64,000 bases of DNA from Mesorhizobium sp. CA8 (GCF_020164955.1 NZ_JAIUHG010000014.1:1-64000), one strand, 5' to 3'; numbered from the stretch's first letter, positions 40,011 through 50,068 are shown. Notes: generated by a model not told the origin, from the letters alone. Made by a program: numbers and translations.

Positions 40011-40753
40011 GCTCTTGCCTCCGCCCGCTCGCCGCGCAGGATCGCCAGCGCCTCGGCCGGGTCGATACGTCCGTCATATAGGGCCCGTCCGGAGATCGCG
40101 CCTTCGAGTTTTTGCGCATCCGGCATGGTCATGCGCACGATGTCGGCGATCGAGGCGAGGCCGCCGGAGGCGATCACCGGAATCGACACGGCCTCGGCGA
40201 GGTCGATGGTCGAATCCCAGTTGATGCCGGTCAGCACGCCGTCGCGGTCGATGTCGGTGTAGATGATGGCGGCCACGCCCGCGCCCTCGAATTTCTTGGC
40301 GAGCTCGATGACGCCGAGCTCGGAGGCCTCGGCCCAGCCTTCGACCGCGACCTTGCCGCCCTTGGCGTCGATGCCGACCGCTATTTTCCCGGGAAATGCC
40401 TTGCAGGCCTCCTTGACCAGGTCGGGTTCGCGCACCGCCACGGTGCCGAGGATAACGCGCGTCAGGCCGCGATCCAGCCAGTCTTCGATCTGCGGCAGGG
40501 TGCGGATGCCGCCGCCGAGCTGCACCGGGTTCTTCGTCGCCTTCAGGATGGCGCCGACCGCTGCGCTGTTGACGCTCTGGCCCTTGAAGGCGCCGTTGAG
40601 GTCGACGACATGGAGCCATTCGAAGCCCTGGTCCTCGAAGGCCTTGGCCTGCGCGGCGGGATCGTCGTTGTAGATGGTGGCGGTGGCCATGTCGCCGTGC
40701 TTCAGGCGCACGCATTGGCCGTCCTTGAGGTCTATCGCCGGAAACAGGATCAT
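40007..40753 (-). CDS. hisA: ProFAR isomerase HisA
   Basis: HisA isomerises the ring-opened ProFAR intermediate to PRFAR. A 248-residue TIM barrel with catalytic Asp8 ([14 protein letters not shown]), [12 protein letters not shown], and the second catalytic Asp in [14 protein letters not shown]. Three bases follow the stop of the DUF1330 gene, and the stop overlaps the arginase-like start. Confidence 0.96.
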   Translation of the reverse strand: MILFPAIDLKDGQCVRLKHGDMATATIYNDDPAAQAKAFEDQGFEWLHVVDLNGAFKGQSVNSAAVGAILKATKNPVQLGGGIRTLPQIEDWLDRGLTRVILGTVAVREPDLVKEACKAFPGKIAVGIDAKGGKVAVEGWAEASELGVIELAKKFEGAGVAAIIYTDIDRDGVLTGINWDSTIDLAEAVSIPVIASGGLASIADIVRMTMPDAQKLEGAISGRALYDGRIDPAEALAILRGERAEARA

Positions 40754-40756
40754 GGG

Positions 40757-41062
40757 TCAGGCGCCCTCGACGATGACGAAATGGCCGGTCGAGGCGGCGA
40801 GCCGGAATTTCGAGGCGTGCTGATATTCAGGCGAATGATAGCATTCGACCGCCTTCTCGTAGGACTCGAACTCCACCAGCACGTGACGGTTGCCGGTCGC
40901 TCCTTCCGGGCTCTCGTAGCGGCCCGCGCGGACCGCGAACTTCGCGCCGTATTTCGCGAAGGCGACGGCATTCGCTTCGATATACTGCCTGTAGACGTCC
41001 GGATCGCGGACATCGATCATCGCCATCCAACAGCCCTTCTTGCTCAATTTCAGGGCCTCCAT
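40757..41062 (-). CDS. DUF1330 family protein
   Basis: A 101-residue DUF1330 protein, a ferredoxin-like alpha-beta fold resembling small monooxygenase or binding domains. Seen: [36 protein letters not shown] and [20 protein letters not shown]. It lies between hisH and hisA, overlapping the end of hisH by 13 bases. A TTG five codons in (before SKKG) is an alternative start. Function unknown, but its conserved place in the his operon suggests co-expression only. Confidence 0.85.
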   Translation of the reverse strand: MEALKLSKKGCWMAMIDVRDPDVYRQYIEANAVAFAKYGAKFAVRAGRYESPEGATGNRHVLVEFESYEKAVECYHSPEYQHASKFRLAASTGHFVIVEGA

Positions 41063-41700
41063 TTCAGGAAATTGGTGATCAGTGCCAGGCCGAGCGCCTG
41101 GCTCTTCTCGGGATGGAACTGCGTACCGGCAAGGTTGTCGCGCGCAACCGCCGCCGTCACCGCACCGCCATAGTCGGTCGTCGCCAGCACTTCGCCCGAA
41201 TTCTTCGCGTCCAGATGATAGGAATGGACGAAATAGGCGTGCAGCCCTTTCGGACCGGTCTCGATGCCGGAAAACAGCGGGTGCTTGCGTTGGAGTTCGA
41301 TCGTGTTCCAGCCGATCTGTGGGATTTTCAGCGCCGGATCGGAGGGCCGGATCTTCTTGACGTCGCCGGCGATCCAGCCGAGCCCATTGGTGACGGTCTT
41401 CTCCAACCCGCGTTGTGACATCAGTTGCATGCCGACGCAGATACCGAGGAAAGGCCGCCCTTTACCGAGCGCGACCTCTTCCACCGCCTCCCACATCCCC
41501 GACACCGCGTGCAGTCCGGCGGCGCAATCGGCATAAGCGCCGACGCCCGGCAGCACGATGCGGTCGGCGGAACGCACGCGTTCGGCGTCGGCCGTCAGCT
41601 CGATCGTCGCAGCAAGGCCCGCCTCATGCGCGGCGCGCTCGAAAGCCTTGGTGGCCGAGCGCAGATTGCCCGAGCCGTAATCGATGATGGCCACCCGCAT
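41050..41700 (-). CDS. hisH: Imidazole glycerol phosphate synthase subunit HisH
   Basis: The glutaminase half of IGP synthase, feeding ammonia to HisF. A 216-residue class I amidotransferase: nucleophile Cys88 in [11 protein letters not shown], and the His/Glu pair in [13 protein letters not shown]. The oxyanion strand PGVGAYADC is present. It begins two bases after the DUF2628 gene ends and overlaps the DUF1330 gene. Confidence 0.96.
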   Translation of the reverse strand: MRVAIIDYGSGNLRSATKAFERAAHEAGLAATIELTADAERVRSADRIVLPGVGAYADCAAGLHAVSGMWEAVEEVALGKGRPFLGICVGMQLMSQRGLEKTVTNGLGWIAGDVKKIRPSDPALKIPQIGWNTIELQRKHPLFSGIETGPKGLHAYFVHSYHLDAKNSGEVLATTDYGGAVTAAVARDNLAGTQFHPEKSQALGLALITNFLKWRP

Positions 41701-41701
41701 G

Positions 41702-42175
41702 TCAGGGCCTTCCAGGTGTATGGGTCAGGCCGAGCGCCATGCCTGTCTGCGGCGGACGTGCCTGCGATGCATCCGGCACGATGCGCGGCAGGACTGGCGG
41801 CTCCTCGCTCACCTCGCCGGTTTCCAACGCATGGCGCGTCTCGGCATCGGCGAGATTGCCGGCCTCGATCACGCCCCATTCGCGCCAGCCGCGCCGCCGC
41901 AGCGAGGCGATCCGCAAGCCCTGGCCTTCGAAGCCGACATAGAGCGAGACCAGCAGCGACAGCAGCGATCCGGTCCCTTCGAGTCCGAGCCTCTCGCCGG
42001 CCACCGACAGGAGCGCCATGATGATGAAGGTCAGGGCCGCCTCGATCCACATCCGGTGCCAGGCAAGCCAGAGCGGCGCGACCAGGAAACCCAGCCAGGT
42101 GAAGCTGTCGCGCACGAAACTTGCGTCCTCGGCTTTGTTGCCGGCCGGCGGCGCCATCACGACATAGATCGCCAT
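41702..42175 (-). CDS. DUF2628 membrane protein
   Basis: A 157-residue protein with two to three hydrophobic segments (about 26-40, 45-62, 68-85) and the DUF2628 pattern [23 protein letters not shown]. The C-terminal third is polar and probably cytosolic, with [18 protein letters not shown]. Function unknown. It sits between hisB (four-base gap) and hisH (one-base gap), where it is found in many rhizobia, so it is co-transcribed with the histidine genes. Confidence 0.85.
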   Translation of the reverse strand: MAIYVVMAPPAGNKAEDASFVRDSFTWLGFLVAPLWLAWHRMWIEAALTFIIMALLSVAGERLGLEGTGSLLSLLVSLYVGFEGQGLRIASLRRRGWREWGVIEAGNLADAETRHALETGEVSEEPPVLPRIVPDASQARPPQTGMALGLTHTPGRP

Positions 42176-42179
42176 AGGG

Positions 42180-42776
42180 CTATCCTTTCAGCGATCCCTT
42201 GGTGGACGGCACGGCATCCGGCTGGCGCGGATCGGGTTCCAGTGCCGCGCGCAAGCTGCGCGCCACCGCCTTGAAGCAGGTTTCGGCAATGTGATGATTG
42301 TTGGCGCCGTAGTGGTTGGTCACATGCAGCGTGATGCCGGCATTCTGCGCCAGCGCCTGGAAGAACTCCCGCACCAGCTCGGTGTCGAACGTGCCGATCT
42401 TCGGCGACGAGAAGCCGACATTCCAGACCAGGAAAGGCCGGCCGGAGACATCGATCGCCGCCCTAGTGAGCGTCTCGTCCATGGCAAGGTCGATCGAGGC
42501 ATAGCGCATGATGCCGCGCCGTTCGCCCAGCGCCTTGCTCAGCGCCTGGCCGATCGCGATGCCGGTGTCCTCGACCGTGTGGTGATCGTCGATATGCAGG
42601 TCGCCCTTGGCCTTGACCGTCATGTCGATCAGCGAATGCCGCGACAGCTGGTCGAGCATATGGTCGAAGAAGCCGACGCCGGTCGAAATGTCGGATTTCC
42701 CCTTGCCGTCGACATCGACGGAGACCGAAATCTCGGTTTCCTTGGTCTTGCGGCTGACTTCCGCCGAACGCGTCAT
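42180..42776 (-). CDS. hisB: Imidazoleglycerol-phosphate dehydratase
   Basis: HisB removes water from imidazole glycerol phosphate. The 198-residue monofunctional enzyme has the metal-binding histidine sets [39 protein letters not shown] ([12 protein letters not shown] here) and [20 protein letters not shown]. No HisB phosphatase domain, as usual in alphaproteobacteria. First gene of the operon, divergent from hslV with a gap of 217 bases that must hold both promoters. Confidence 0.96.
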   Translation of the reverse strand: MTRSAEVSRKTKETEISVSVDVDGKGKSDISTGVGFFDHMLDQLSRHSLIDMTVKAKGDLHIDDHHTVEDTGIAIGQALSKALGERRGIMRYASIDLAMDETLTRAAIDVSGRPFLVWNVGFSSPKIGTFDTELVREFFQALAQNAGITLHVTNHYGANNHHIAETCFKAVARSLRAALEPDPRQPDAVPSTKGSLKG

Positions 42777-42812
42777 CGCTTTGTCCTTGTTGCCCTGCTC
42801 GAGGCGCCAGGG

Positions 42813-42840
42813 CTTGAAAACGAAAGCCTTCTACCAGCAT
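42813..42840 (+). promoter_or_regulatory. Possible heat-shock (sigma-32 type) promoter for hslVU
   Basis: CTTGAAAA at 42813, a good -35 for RpoH, followed 16 bases later by CAGCATGAT, a poor match to the -10. It lies 170 bases before hslV, in the hisB-hslV gap. HslVU is a heat-shock protease in most bacteria, so a site is expected, but this match is weak. Confidence 0.25.
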
Positions 42841-42993
42841 GATCCGGCGATTGCCAGTTGCCATTCCGGCCGCTATCGGCGCTCGGGCGAGGGGCGGTTT
42901 GCAATCGTTGGCCTTGTGCATACATATGGCCGATCAAACTCACTCGTACCGCGCCAATCGCCTTTTCAAGGGATAGCGCGCATCGGAGCTCAA

Positions 42994-43545
42994 ATGTCGA
43001 ATGAACTCACCATGCACGCCACGACCATCATCAGCGTGCGCAAGGGCAACAAGGTCGTGATCGCCGGCGACGGCCAGGTCAGCCTCGGTCAGACGATCAT
43101 GAAGGGCAATGCCCGCAAGGTGCGCCGCATCGGCAAGGGCGGCAGCGTCATTGCCGGCTTCGCGGGCGCTACCGCCGACGCCTTCACCCTGCTCGAGCGG
43201 CTCGAAGCCAAGCTCGAACAATATCCGGACCAGCTGACGCGCGCCTGCGTCGAGCTCGCCAAGGACTGGCGCACCGACCGCTATCTGCGCCGGCTGGAAG
43301 CCATGATGCTGGTCGCCGACAAGTCGGTCTCGCTGGCGCTGACCGGCAATGGCGACGTGCTGGAGCCCGAACATGGCGTCATGGCCATTGGTTCAGGCGG
43401 TAACTACGCGCTGGCCGCCGCCCGCGCGCTGATCGACACCGACAAGGATGCCGAGGAGATCGCCCGCAAGGCCATGCAGATCGCGTCCGACATCTGCGTC
43501 TACACCAACAACAATTTTGTTGTCGAAATGCTCGATGCCGCTTGA
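42994..43545 (+). CDS. hslV: ATP-dependent protease subunit HslV
   Basis: The proteolytic ring of HslUV. 183 residues with a nine-residue propeptide MSNELTMHA, after which the catalytic N-terminal threonine (Thr10) begins [20 protein letters not shown]. Also present are [12 protein letters not shown] and [19 protein letters not shown] lies upstream of ATG 42994. A longer open frame upstream covers the divergent promoter region and was rejected. hslU is separated from it by two other genes. Confidence 0.96.
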   Translation: MSNELTMHATTIISVRKGNKVVIAGDGQVSLGQTIMKGNARKVRRIGKGGSVIAGFAGATADAFTLLERLEAKLEQYPDQLTRACVELAKDWRTDRYLRRLEAMMLVADKSVSLALTGNGDVLEPEHGVMAIGSGGNYALAAARALIDTDKDAEEIARKAMQIASDICVYTNNNFVVEMLDAA

Positions 43546-43551
43546 ACGACC

Positions 43552-44136
43552 ATGACCCCGAACCGAAGGACCGCGAAAGCGAAAGGTGGCCGCCGGTTTT
43601 CAGACAAGATCATGGTCGAACCAGCAGATACATATGATTTTCGGCCGGTCACGGAAAAAGACCTGCCGATGATCGCCGGTTGGCTGCGCGAGCCGCATGT
43701 CGCCCAATGGTGGGATAATCCGGAAAAGGAAATCGCCGAGATCCGCGAGCATATCGATTCGGTTTCGGTGGAACCGCTGATCGTCGAGTTCGACGGCAGG
43801 CCGATCGCCTATCTGCAGAGCTACGATCCGCATATGGAGGACGACCATCCCTATGCCGACCAGCCCTTCGGCACGCTGGGCATCGATCTCACGATCGGCC
43901 CGCCGGAACTGGTCGGCATCGGTCATGGCTCGGCCATCGTGCGCCAGTTCGTCGAGGAACTGTTCGAGGAAGGCGCGCCGTGCGTCATCATCGATCCGCA
44001 TCCCGACAATGGCCGCGCCATCCGCGCCTATGAGAAGGCCGGCTTCAGGCCGATCGGGCGCAGGCACTCGCAATATGGGGACGTCGTGCTGATGGCCGTC
44101 GATGCGGCCGACGACGATGAAAATCTGGGGGACTGA
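43552..44136 (+). CDS. GNAT acetyltransferase (aminoglycoside 6'-acetyltransferase-like)
   Basis: A 194-residue GNAT protein resembling the AacA4/IucB branch: [35 protein letters not shown], then [27 protein letters not shown] and [24 protein letters not shown]. It sits between hslV (six-base gap) and DUF2585, so it belongs to the hslV-hslU transcript. Start at 43552 chosen; ATG 43612 ([10 protein letters not shown]) fits the family core better but neither has a strong ribosome site. Substrate unknown; resistance should not be assumed. Confidence 0.82.
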   Translation: MTPNRRTAKAKGGRRFSDKIMVEPADTYDFRPVTEKDLPMIAGWLREPHVAQWWDNPEKEIAEIREHIDSVSVEPLIVEFDGRPIAYLQSYDPHMEDDHPYADQPFGTLGIDLTIGPPELVGIGHGSAIVRQFVEELFEEGAPCVIIDPHPDNGRAIRAYEKAGFRPIGRRHSQYGDVVLMAVDAADDDENLGD

Positions 44137-44140
44137 GGCA

Positions 44141-44740
44141 ATGACCGCATCTGGAGAGGACAAGACGCTTTCGGCCTACGAAGACAGCTGGCGCATGGGC
44201 CTGCTGCTCGTGCTCGCTTTGATCGTCTTCCAGGCAGGCACCCTGTACGGCATGGGCCATCCGCCGATCTGCACCTGCGGCTATGTCAAGCTCTGGCACG
44301 GCGTGGTCAACAGCTCGGAGAATTCCCAGCACATCGCCGACTGGTACACCTTCTCGCACATCATCCACGGCTTCCTGTTCTATGCGCTGACCTGGGCGCT
44401 GTTCCCGCGCTCGCCGATCGGGCTGAGGCTCGCCTTCGCCGTCCTCATCGAAGGCGGCTGGGAGATCCTGGAAAACAGCCCCTTCATCATCGAGCGCTAC
44501 CGCGCCGGCACCATCTCGCTGAACTATTACGGCGATTCGATCATCAACTCGGTGTCCGACACGCTGTTCATGGCGCTGGGATTTGTGATGGCGCGAAAGC
44601 TACCTATATGGGTGATCGTGGCCCTGGCGCTCATCTTCGAGCTCGGCACGGGTTACATCATCCGGGACAATCTGACGCTCAACGTGATCATGCTGCTGCA
44701 TCCGTTCGAGTTTATCAGGCAGTGGCAAAGTGGAATTTGA
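44141..44740 (+). CDS. DUF2585 membrane protein
   Basis: A 199-residue polytopic protein with about five helices (24-43, 82-100, 106-118, 147-163, 168-185). A cluster [38 protein letters not shown] is rich in Cys and His and is the family hallmark, suggesting metal or cofactor binding at the periplasmic face. Function unknown. It overlaps nothing, four bases after the GNAT gene, with hslU five bases downstream. ATG 44141 was chosen by ribosome site GAGG. Confidence 0.8.
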   Translation: MTASGEDKTLSAYEDSWRMGLLLVLALIVFQAGTLYGMGHPPICTCGYVKLWHGVVNSSENSQHIADWYTFSHIIHGFLFYALTWALFPRSPIGLRLAFAVLIEGGWEILENSPFIIERYRAGTISLNYYGDSIINSVSDTLFMALGFVMARKLPIWVIVALALIFELGTGYIIRDNLTLNVIMLLHPFEFIRQWQSGI

Positions 44741-44745
44741 GTAAT

Positions 44746-46056
44746 ATGAGCACCTTTTCTCCCCGCGAAATCGTTTCGGAACTCGACCGCTTCATCATCG
44801 GCCAGAAGGACGCCAAGCGCGCCGTGGCCATCGCCTTGCGCAACCGCTGGCGCCGCCAGCAGCTGGAAGGCCAGATGCGCGAAGAGGTGATGCCGAAGAA
44901 CATCCTGATGATCGGCCCGACCGGCGTCGGCAAGACCGAGATCTCGCGCCGCCTGGCGCGGCTCGCCGGCGCCCCCTTCGTCAAGGTCGAGGCCACGAAA
45001 TTCACCGAGGTCGGCTATGTCGGCCGCGATGTCGAGCAGATCGTGCGCGACCTTGTCGAGGTCGCCATCGGCCTGACGCGCGAGAAGATGCGCGAGGATG
45101 TCGCCGCGCGCGCCCAGATCAACGCCGAGGAGCGCGTGCTGGAAGCGCTGGTCGGCAAGACGGCGAGCCCGGCGACCCGCGACTCCTTCCGCAAGAAGCT
45201 GCGCGACGGCGAGCTCGACGACAAGGAGATCGAGATCGAGGTGGCCGACACCGGCAATGGCGGCATGCCCGGCTTCGAGATTCCCGGCATGCCGGGCGCC
45301 AATGTCGGCGTGCTCAACATCAACGACATGCTGTCGAAGGCGATGGGTGGCCGCAGGACCAAGACCCGCAAGACCACGGTGCGCGATTCCTATGCGCTGC
45401 TGGTCAATGACGAGTCCGACAAGCTGCTCGACCAGGACGAGGTGGTGCGCAGGGCGCTGGAATCGGCCGAGAATGACGGCATTGTCTTCCTCGACGAGAT
45501 CGACAAGATCGCCGCCAGGAGCGACATTTCGGGCGGCCCGTCGCGTGAGGGCGTGCAGCGCGACCTGCTGCCGCTGGTCGAAGGCACCACTGTCGCGACT
45601 AAATATGGGCCGATCAAAACCGACCATATATTGTTCATCGCGTCGGGCGCCTTCCACGTCTCCAAGCCTTCGGACCTGTTGCCCGAGCTGCAGGGCCGCC
45701 TGCCGATCCGTGTCGAGCTGCGCGCGCTGGAGAAGGCGGATTTCATCCGTATCCTAACCGAGACGGAGGCAAGCCTCATCAAGCAGTATATCGCGTTGAT
45801 GAAGACAGAAGGCGTTGAGCTGACCTTCACCGACGACGCCATCGATTCGCTCGCCGGCATCGCCGTCGATCTCAACGCCAGCGTCGAGAATATCGGCGCC
45901 CGGCGCCTGCAGACGGTGATGGAGCGTGTGCTGGATGAGATTTCCTACGACGCGCCCGACCGCCACGGCACGGCCGTCACCATCGACGCCGCCTATGTCG
46001 AGAAGCATGTCGGCGACCTGTCGCGCAACACCGACCTGTCGCGGTTCATCCTTTAA
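44746..46056 (+). CDS. hslU: ATP-dependent protease ATPase subunit HslU
   Basis: The AAA+ unfoldase of HslUV. 436 residues: N-terminal [32 protein letters not shown], Walker [10 protein letters not shown] (57-65), pore loop VGYVGRD, Walker [14 protein letters not shown], and the sensor 2 region [20 protein letters not shown] ending LSRFIL, the C-terminal tail that docks in HslV. The frame is open upstream inside DUF2585, but ATG 44746 matches the family. Confidence 0.97.
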   Translation: MSTFSPREIVSELDRFIIGQKDAKRAVAIALRNRWRRQQLEGQMREEVMPKNILMIGPTGVGKTEISRRLARLAGAPFVKVEATKFTEVGYVGRDVEQIVRDLVEVAIGLTREKMREDVAARAQINAEERVLEALVGKTASPATRDSFRKKLRDGELDDKEIEIEVADTGNGGMPGFEIPGMPGANVGVLNINDMLSKAMGGRRTKTRKTTVRDSYALLVNDESDKLLDQDEVVRRALESAENDGIVFLDEIDKIAARSDISGGPSREGVQRDLLPLVEGTTVATKYGPIKTDHILFIASGAFHVSKPSDLLPELQGRLPIRVELRALEKADFIRILTETEASLIKQYIALMKTEGVELTFTDDAIDSLAGIAVDLNASVENIGARRLQTVMERVLDEISYDAPDRHGTAVTIDAAYVEKHVGDLSRNTDLSRFIL

Positions 46057-46088
46057 GCTCTATCTGGGTTTCGGGCTGGCCTTCGCGC

Positions 46089-46158
46089 CGGCCTGAAACG
46101 CCCTTCCAATGCCCGGATTTCGGGCCGGCTCAGGCCGGCCTGAAACCCCTTCCAATGC
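46089..46158. repeat. Direct repeat between hslU and the DUF1402 gene
   Basis: CGGCCTGAAACGCCCTTCCA with ATGC following (46089-46112) recurs with one change at 46136-46158. Both copies are preceded by TTTCGGG, giving a period of about 47 bases. Confidence 0.55.
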
Positions 46159-46272
46159 AAAGTGTGGCCAAATGGAAGCATCTGGCCACGATTTTTGACG
46201 GGAGCTCGAAGCCTTCTCTCGACTCTGCCATGCGCTTTACCTAGTTTGCCGCGCACTCGAAAGCGGCGGCGT

Positions 46273-47232
46273 ATGAAGAAACTTATCCTGCTTTTTCTCG
46301 GCATGGCCTTGGCGGCGGCGGTGGCAACCGCGGACGCCGCGACCATCGTGCCTCCAGGCAACCGCAACAGCGTGCAGCCGGATATTCCAGGCGCCTCCAG
46401 CCGGCGCACCCAGGCCACCAACACCACTTTCCAGGCCAAGTACCGCAAGGTCTACGCGCTCTTGCAGAACGATGCCGAATTGCGCGGCAAGATCAGGAAG
46501 GTGGCGGCTGCCTACGGCATCGACCCGATGCATATCGTCGGCGCCATCGTCGGCGAGCATACCTACAATGTCGACGCCTACGACCGTCTGCAGACTTATT
46601 ACGTCAAGGCGATCTCGTACCTGTCGAGCAAGCTCTCCTTCGCCTATCACGGCGAGGACATCTCGGATTTCATCCAGCGGTCGGAATTCAAGAAATGCGC
46701 CGGCGCGGACGACAGCTACGACCTTTGGGAGTGCCGCGAGCAGGTCTGGAACCATTCCTTCCGCGGCAAGACGGTGGGCGGCGAGGATTTCCCCAACGAC
46801 CGCTTCGGCGCCACCTTCTTCCAGCCTTATTACGCCGGCCAGACCTTCGGCCTCGGCCAGTTGAACCCGTTGACCGCGCTGCAGATGAGCGACCTCGTGC
46901 ACAAGGTCTCGGGCCTGCCGAAGCTTGACGTCGATGACCCCAACACCGTCTACAAGACCATCATGGATCCCGACCTGACGCTGCCTTACGTCGCCGCGAC
47001 CATCAAGAAGTCGATCGACGCGTATCGCAGCATCGCCGGCTTCGACATCTCAAAGAATCCCGGCCTGACCGCCACGCTCTACAATGTCGGCAACCCCGAA
47101 CAGCGTGCCTATGCGCTGAAGGCCGAGAACGAAAAGCGCCGCGCCGAAGGCCAAGCCGAAAAGCTGCCGGAGGAAAACTATTACGGCTGGCTGGTCAACG
47201 ACAAGCTGGATGAGCTGAAGGCGCTGTTTTAG
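46273..47232 (+). CDS. DUF1402 secreted protein
   Basis: A 319-residue secreted protein. The signal peptide KKLILLFLGMALAAAVATADA ends near residue 23. The body has a helical, lysozyme-like pattern with YGIDPMHIVGAIVGEHTYNVDAYD (Glu that could be catalytic) and QTFGLGQLNPLTALQMSD, resembling lytic transglycosylases (Ala-X-Gly-Glu-like and GLxQxxP motifs). DUF1402 is typical for Rhizobiales; activity is unproved. Cys pairs at the middle may form a disulfide. Confidence 0.78.
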   Translation: MKKLILLFLGMALAAAVATADAATIVPPGNRNSVQPDIPGASSRRTQATNTTFQAKYRKVYALLQNDAELRGKIRKVAAAYGIDPMHIVGAIVGEHTYNVDAYDRLQTYYVKAISYLSSKLSFAYHGEDISDFIQRSEFKKCAGADDSYDLWECREQVWNHSFRGKTVGGEDFPNDRFGATFFQPYYAGQTFGLGQLNPLTALQMSDLVHKVSGLPKLDVDDPNTVYKTIMDPDLTLPYVAATIKKSIDAYRSIAGFDISKNPGLTATLYNVGNPEQRAYALKAENEKRRAEGQAEKLPEENYYGWLVNDKLDELKALF

Positions 47233-47241
47233 CCGGGTCCA

Positions 47242-48471
47242 TCATGCCGCCAGCAGCGACTTCAGCTTGACCGCTTGCGCGCCGAGCGCTTCCGGCGCCG
47301 GGCTCGCCCGCTTGGCGATCAGCATTTCCGCCAGCCGGATGTCGCGCGCCACCGCATTGCCGGGGCCGATGCCGCTGGCGGCGACCAGCCTGCCGTCCTC
47401 GGCCAGATGGAACAGGATGAAGGCGCCGTCGTCGAGGTCGCGCCGCACGATGCTCTTGCCTTCGTCGGACAGCCCGGCGATCTGCAGGGTCAGCCCATAT
47501 TGATCCGACCAGAACCACGGCACGGCGGCATGCGCCTCGCCGGCCCCTAGCATGTTCTTGGCGGCTAAGGCGCCCTGTTCCTGCGCGTTGCGCCAGGCTT
47601 CGAGACGCACGCGCCGGCCGCCATAGACGGCGAGCGGGAACGAGCAGCAATCGCCGGCGGCGAAGATGTCCGGATCGGCGGTGCGCAAATGCTCGTCCAC
47701 GGCGATGCCGTTGTCGATTGCGAGCCCGGCTTCGGCGGCAAGCGCCGTCACCGGGACGGCGCCGATGCCGATCACCACGAGATCCGCAACGATCCGCTGC
47801 CCGTCGGCCAGTGTGATGGCGACTTCCTTGCCGTCGTCGGCGATCGCCGCGATCCCCTGGCCGGTGCGGATCGTAACGCCCTCGGCCTCATGCGCCTTAT
47901 GGATGATCTCGGCGATCTCGGCCGGCACGCCGCGCATCAGGATGCGCGGCTGCGCCTCGATGACGGTGACCGTTGCGCCGAGCTTGCGTGCCGAGGCGGC
48001 AAGCTCCAGGCCGATGAAGCCGCCGCCGATGATGGCGACACGGTTGCCGGCGCTGAGATGGGCGCGGATGGCCAAGGCGTCGTTGAAGGTCCTGAGATAG
48101 ACACAACGGCCTCCAAGGCCCGGCATCGGCAGCTGGCGCGGCACCGAGCCTGTCGCCAGCAGCAGCTTATCGTAGGAAAGGGAGGATCCGTCCGACAGCT
48201 GCACGACATGCCCGGCACGATCGATCGCGACGGCCCGGACGGAGTGTATGTGGCGGATCGAGCGTTCGGCGAACAGCGCGTCGGTGGCGATCGCCTTGAT
48301 GGCCGGCGCCGTCCCGGTCATCGCTTCCTTCGACAGCGGCGGCCGCTCGTAAGGCAAATGCGGCTCGTCGCCGACCAGCGTCACCGGCCCTTCGAAACCC
48401 AGATCGCGCAGGGCGAGCGCGGCGCGCCCGCCGCATTCGCCTGCTCCGATGATCAGCATCCCCGCCTGCAT
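47242..48471 (-). CDS. mocF: Ferredoxin reductase, MocF-like
   Basis: A 409-residue FAD- and NAD(P)H-dependent ferredoxin reductase of the rubredoxin/putidaredoxin reductase group. FAD motif MLIIGAGECGGRAA at the N-terminus, NADH motif VAIIGGGFIGLELAASARKLG in the middle, and FAAGDCCSFPL before the C-terminal domain. It feeds electrons to the Rieske ferredoxin encoded four bases upstream, and through it to the His-box oxygenase. The three together correspond to MocF, MocE and MocD of rhizopine catabolism in Sinorhizobium. Confidence 0.87.
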   Translation of the reverse strand: MQAGMLIIGAGECGGRAALALRDLGFEGPVTLVGDEPHLPYERPPLSKEAMTGTAPAIKAIATDALFAERSIRHIHSVRAVAIDRAGHVVQLSDGSSLSYDKLLLATGSVPRQLPMPGLGGRCVYLRTFNDALAIRAHLSAGNRVAIIGGGFIGLELAASARKLGATVTVIEAQPRILMRGVPAEIAEIIHKAHEAEGVTIRTGQGIAAIADDGKEVAITLADGQRIVADLVVIGIGAVPVTALAAEAGLAIDNGIAVDEHLRTADPDIFAAGDCCSFPLAVYGGRRVRLEAWRNAQEQGALAAKNMLGAGEAHAAVPWFWSDQYGLTLQIAGLSDEGKSIVRRDLDDGAFILFHLAEDGRLVAASGIGPGNAVARDIRLAEMLIAKRASPAPEALGAQAVKLKSLLAA

Positions 48472-48475
48472 GGTC

Positions 48476-48790
48476 TCATCCGATCTGGATCAGGATTTTT
48501 CCGGCATCGACCTTGACCGGATAGGTCTTGAGGTTGACGCAGACCGGCGCGCCGCGCGCGTCACCGGTCTTGTAGTTGAAGCGGCCATTGTGCTTCGGGC
48601 ATTCGATGATGTCATCCATCACCAGCCCGTCGGCCAGATGCACCTTTTCATGCGTGCACAGGCCGTCGGTCGCGAAATATTCGTCGTCGGGGCTGCGGTA
48701 GATGGCGAAGGTGCGGCCGCTATGGTCGAACCGCATCACGTCCTCCTCGTCGATGTCTCCGGCCGCGCAGGCCTCGACCCAGTCGCTCAT
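48476..48790 (-). CDS. mocE: Rieske [2Fe-2S] ferredoxin, MocE-like
   Basis: A 104-residue Rieske ferredoxin. Cluster ligands Cys45 and His47 (CTHEKVHLADG) and Cys64 and His67 (CPKHNGRF). It is cytosolic, with no signal peptide. Electron carrier between the MocF-like reductase, whose gene starts four bases downstream, and the MocD-like oxygenase, whose gene is 42 bases upstream. Similar to bacterial NirD/biphenyl ferredoxins in size. Confidence 0.9.
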   Translation of the reverse strand: MSDWVEACAAGDIDEEDVMRFDHSGRTFAIYRSPDDEYFATDGLCTHEKVHLADGLVMDDIIECPKHNGRFNYKTGDARGAPVCVNLKTYPVKVDAGKILIQIG

Positions 48791-48832
48791 CTCGTCCTCC
48801 GCGAAAATCGGTTGGTTAAGCTCTTCGGCAGA

Positions 48833-49939
48833 TCATTCGGCCGCGGCTGCCACCGGATTGTCGTTGTGCAGCTCTTCCCGGTAGGGCTTCGCCGTCGGCG
48901 GCAGTGCACGCTTGAGGAAATAATCCTCGTTGCGCAGCTGGCGCAGGAAGGCCGGGATCATCTCGCGATAGCCGGCCAGGATCGATGGCGTCGGCGCCGG
49001 CAGATCGTGCTTGATCATCTCGTGCAGCTTCGGCAGCGCGTGATAGGGCACCATCGGGAACATGTGATGCTCCACATGGTAGTTCATGTTCCAGTAGATG
49101 AAGCGGCTGACCGGGTTCATGTAGACGGTGCGGCTGTTGAGCCGATGGTCGATGACATTGTCGGCGAGGCCGCCATGCTGCAGCAGGCCGGTCATCACGT
49201 GATGCCAGGCGCCATAGAGGCGGGGCAGGCCGACCAGCATCAGCGGCAGCCACGAATGCAGATAGAGCGCCAAAGCGATGGTCGCGAGATAGATGGCGAG
49301 CCAGATGCGGGCCACGCGGATCGCCTTCGGCTGTTCCTGCAGGGGAATGAAGGTCTTTTCCGCCGCGCTGATGACGCCCGCGGCGTTGCGGACCATGCCG
49401 ACCATGGCATGCCAGGCGTCGAGAATGCCGAAGAAGTTGAGCACCACGCGCAAAAGGTCCGGCGGGCGCATGACGGCGATCTCCGGGTCGCGGCCGACGA
49501 TGATCGTGTCGGTATGGTGGCGCGTATGGCTCCAGCGCCAGGTCACCGGGTTGCGCATGATCATGAAACAGGCGAGCTGGTAGACGGCATCGTTCATCCA
49601 CTGCGTGCGGAAGGCCGTGCCGTGGCCGCATTCGTGCCAGCGGGAATCGGTCGAGGAGCCGTAGAGCGTGCCGTAGACGAAGAAGAACGGCACGCACCAC
49701 CAGCTGCCCCAGAACCAGATGCCGCCCGCGGCGCTGACGATGAACGCGGTCAGCCAGATGATGGTGTCGCGGATCGCCGGTTGGTCCGAGCGCTGCATCA
49801 GCTCCTTCATCTGCTTGCGCGGGATCTCGGTGTGGTACCACTCGGCCGCAGCCAGCCCGTTCTCGACCGCGAGCCTAGCGTCTCGCCCGGTCAGGCTGTA
49901 ATCGCGCGGCGACGCCGACGAAGACGTCATGGCAGTCAT
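48833..49939 (-). CDS. mocD: Fatty-acid-desaturase-fold oxygenase, MocD-like
   Basis: A 368-residue membrane di-iron enzyme with the three histidine boxes of the desaturase/hydroxylase superfamily: RWHECGHGTAF (HxxxH), WSHTRHHTD (HxxHH) and NYHVEHHMFP (HxxHH). Transmembrane segments lie at about 57-75, 78-95 and 205-230. In the moc cluster the MocD protein is thought to start demethylation of the rhizopine 3-O-methyl-scyllo-inosamine with MocE and MocF. Substrate is by context only. The N-terminus has two near ATG choices (49939, or three codons in). Confidence 0.85.
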   Translation of the reverse strand: MTAMTSSSASPRDYSLTGRDARLAVENGLAAAEWYHTEIPRKQMKELMQRSDQPAIRDTIIWLTAFIVSAAGGIWFWGSWWCVPFFFVYGTLYGSSTDSRWHECGHGTAFRTQWMNDAVYQLACFMIMRNPVTWRWSHTRHHTDTIIVGRDPEIAVMRPPDLLRVVLNFFGILDAWHAMVGMVRNAAGVISAAEKTFIPLQEQPKAIRVARIWLAIYLATIALALYLHSWLPLMLVGLPRLYGAWHHVMTGLLQHGGLADNVIDHRLNSRTVYMNPVSRFIYWNMNYHVEHHMFPMVPYHALPKLHEMIKHDLPAPTPSILAGYREMIPAFLRQLRNEDYFLKRALPPTAKPYREELHNDNPVAAAAE

Positions 49940-50043
49940 TGAGCTTCCTCCAACAGCGCCTGGCGAACGGTTTAGCAGGTCTGGGCTCGTTCATGGCCGG
50001 CTTCCACTTCACCATACCGCCGGCCCATGATAGTCTCAACATC

Positions 50044-50068
50044 AGGAAGATAGTTTCTATCATTTCCT
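50044..50068. promoter_or_regulatory. Palindromic operator candidate between mocD and the LacI gene
   Basis: GATAG-TTT-CTATC (50049-50061) is a perfect 5-bp inverted repeat inside AGGAA...TTTCCT, giving a near-palindrome of about 25 bases. A further TCTAT/CTATC-like half lies at 50025-50035 (ATGATAG) and 50066-50071 (CCTATC). Its place between two divergent promoters suits the LacI-type regulator encoded beside it, or an IolR-like regulator (GGAA-N6-TTCT at 50045-50058). Confidence 0.45.

Noticed and set aside
43552..44136. Aminoglycoside resistance gene
   Set aside because: GNAT similarity to AacA4/IucB is at family level; its place in the hslVU operon speaks for a housekeeping role.
46089..46158. 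CRISPR-like repeat after hslU
   Set aside because: Only two copies, no further spacing pattern and no cas genes.
47242..49939. Ring-hydroxylating dioxygenase system
   Set aside because: The terminal enzyme is a His-box membrane di-iron protein, not a Rieske oxygenase alpha subunit.
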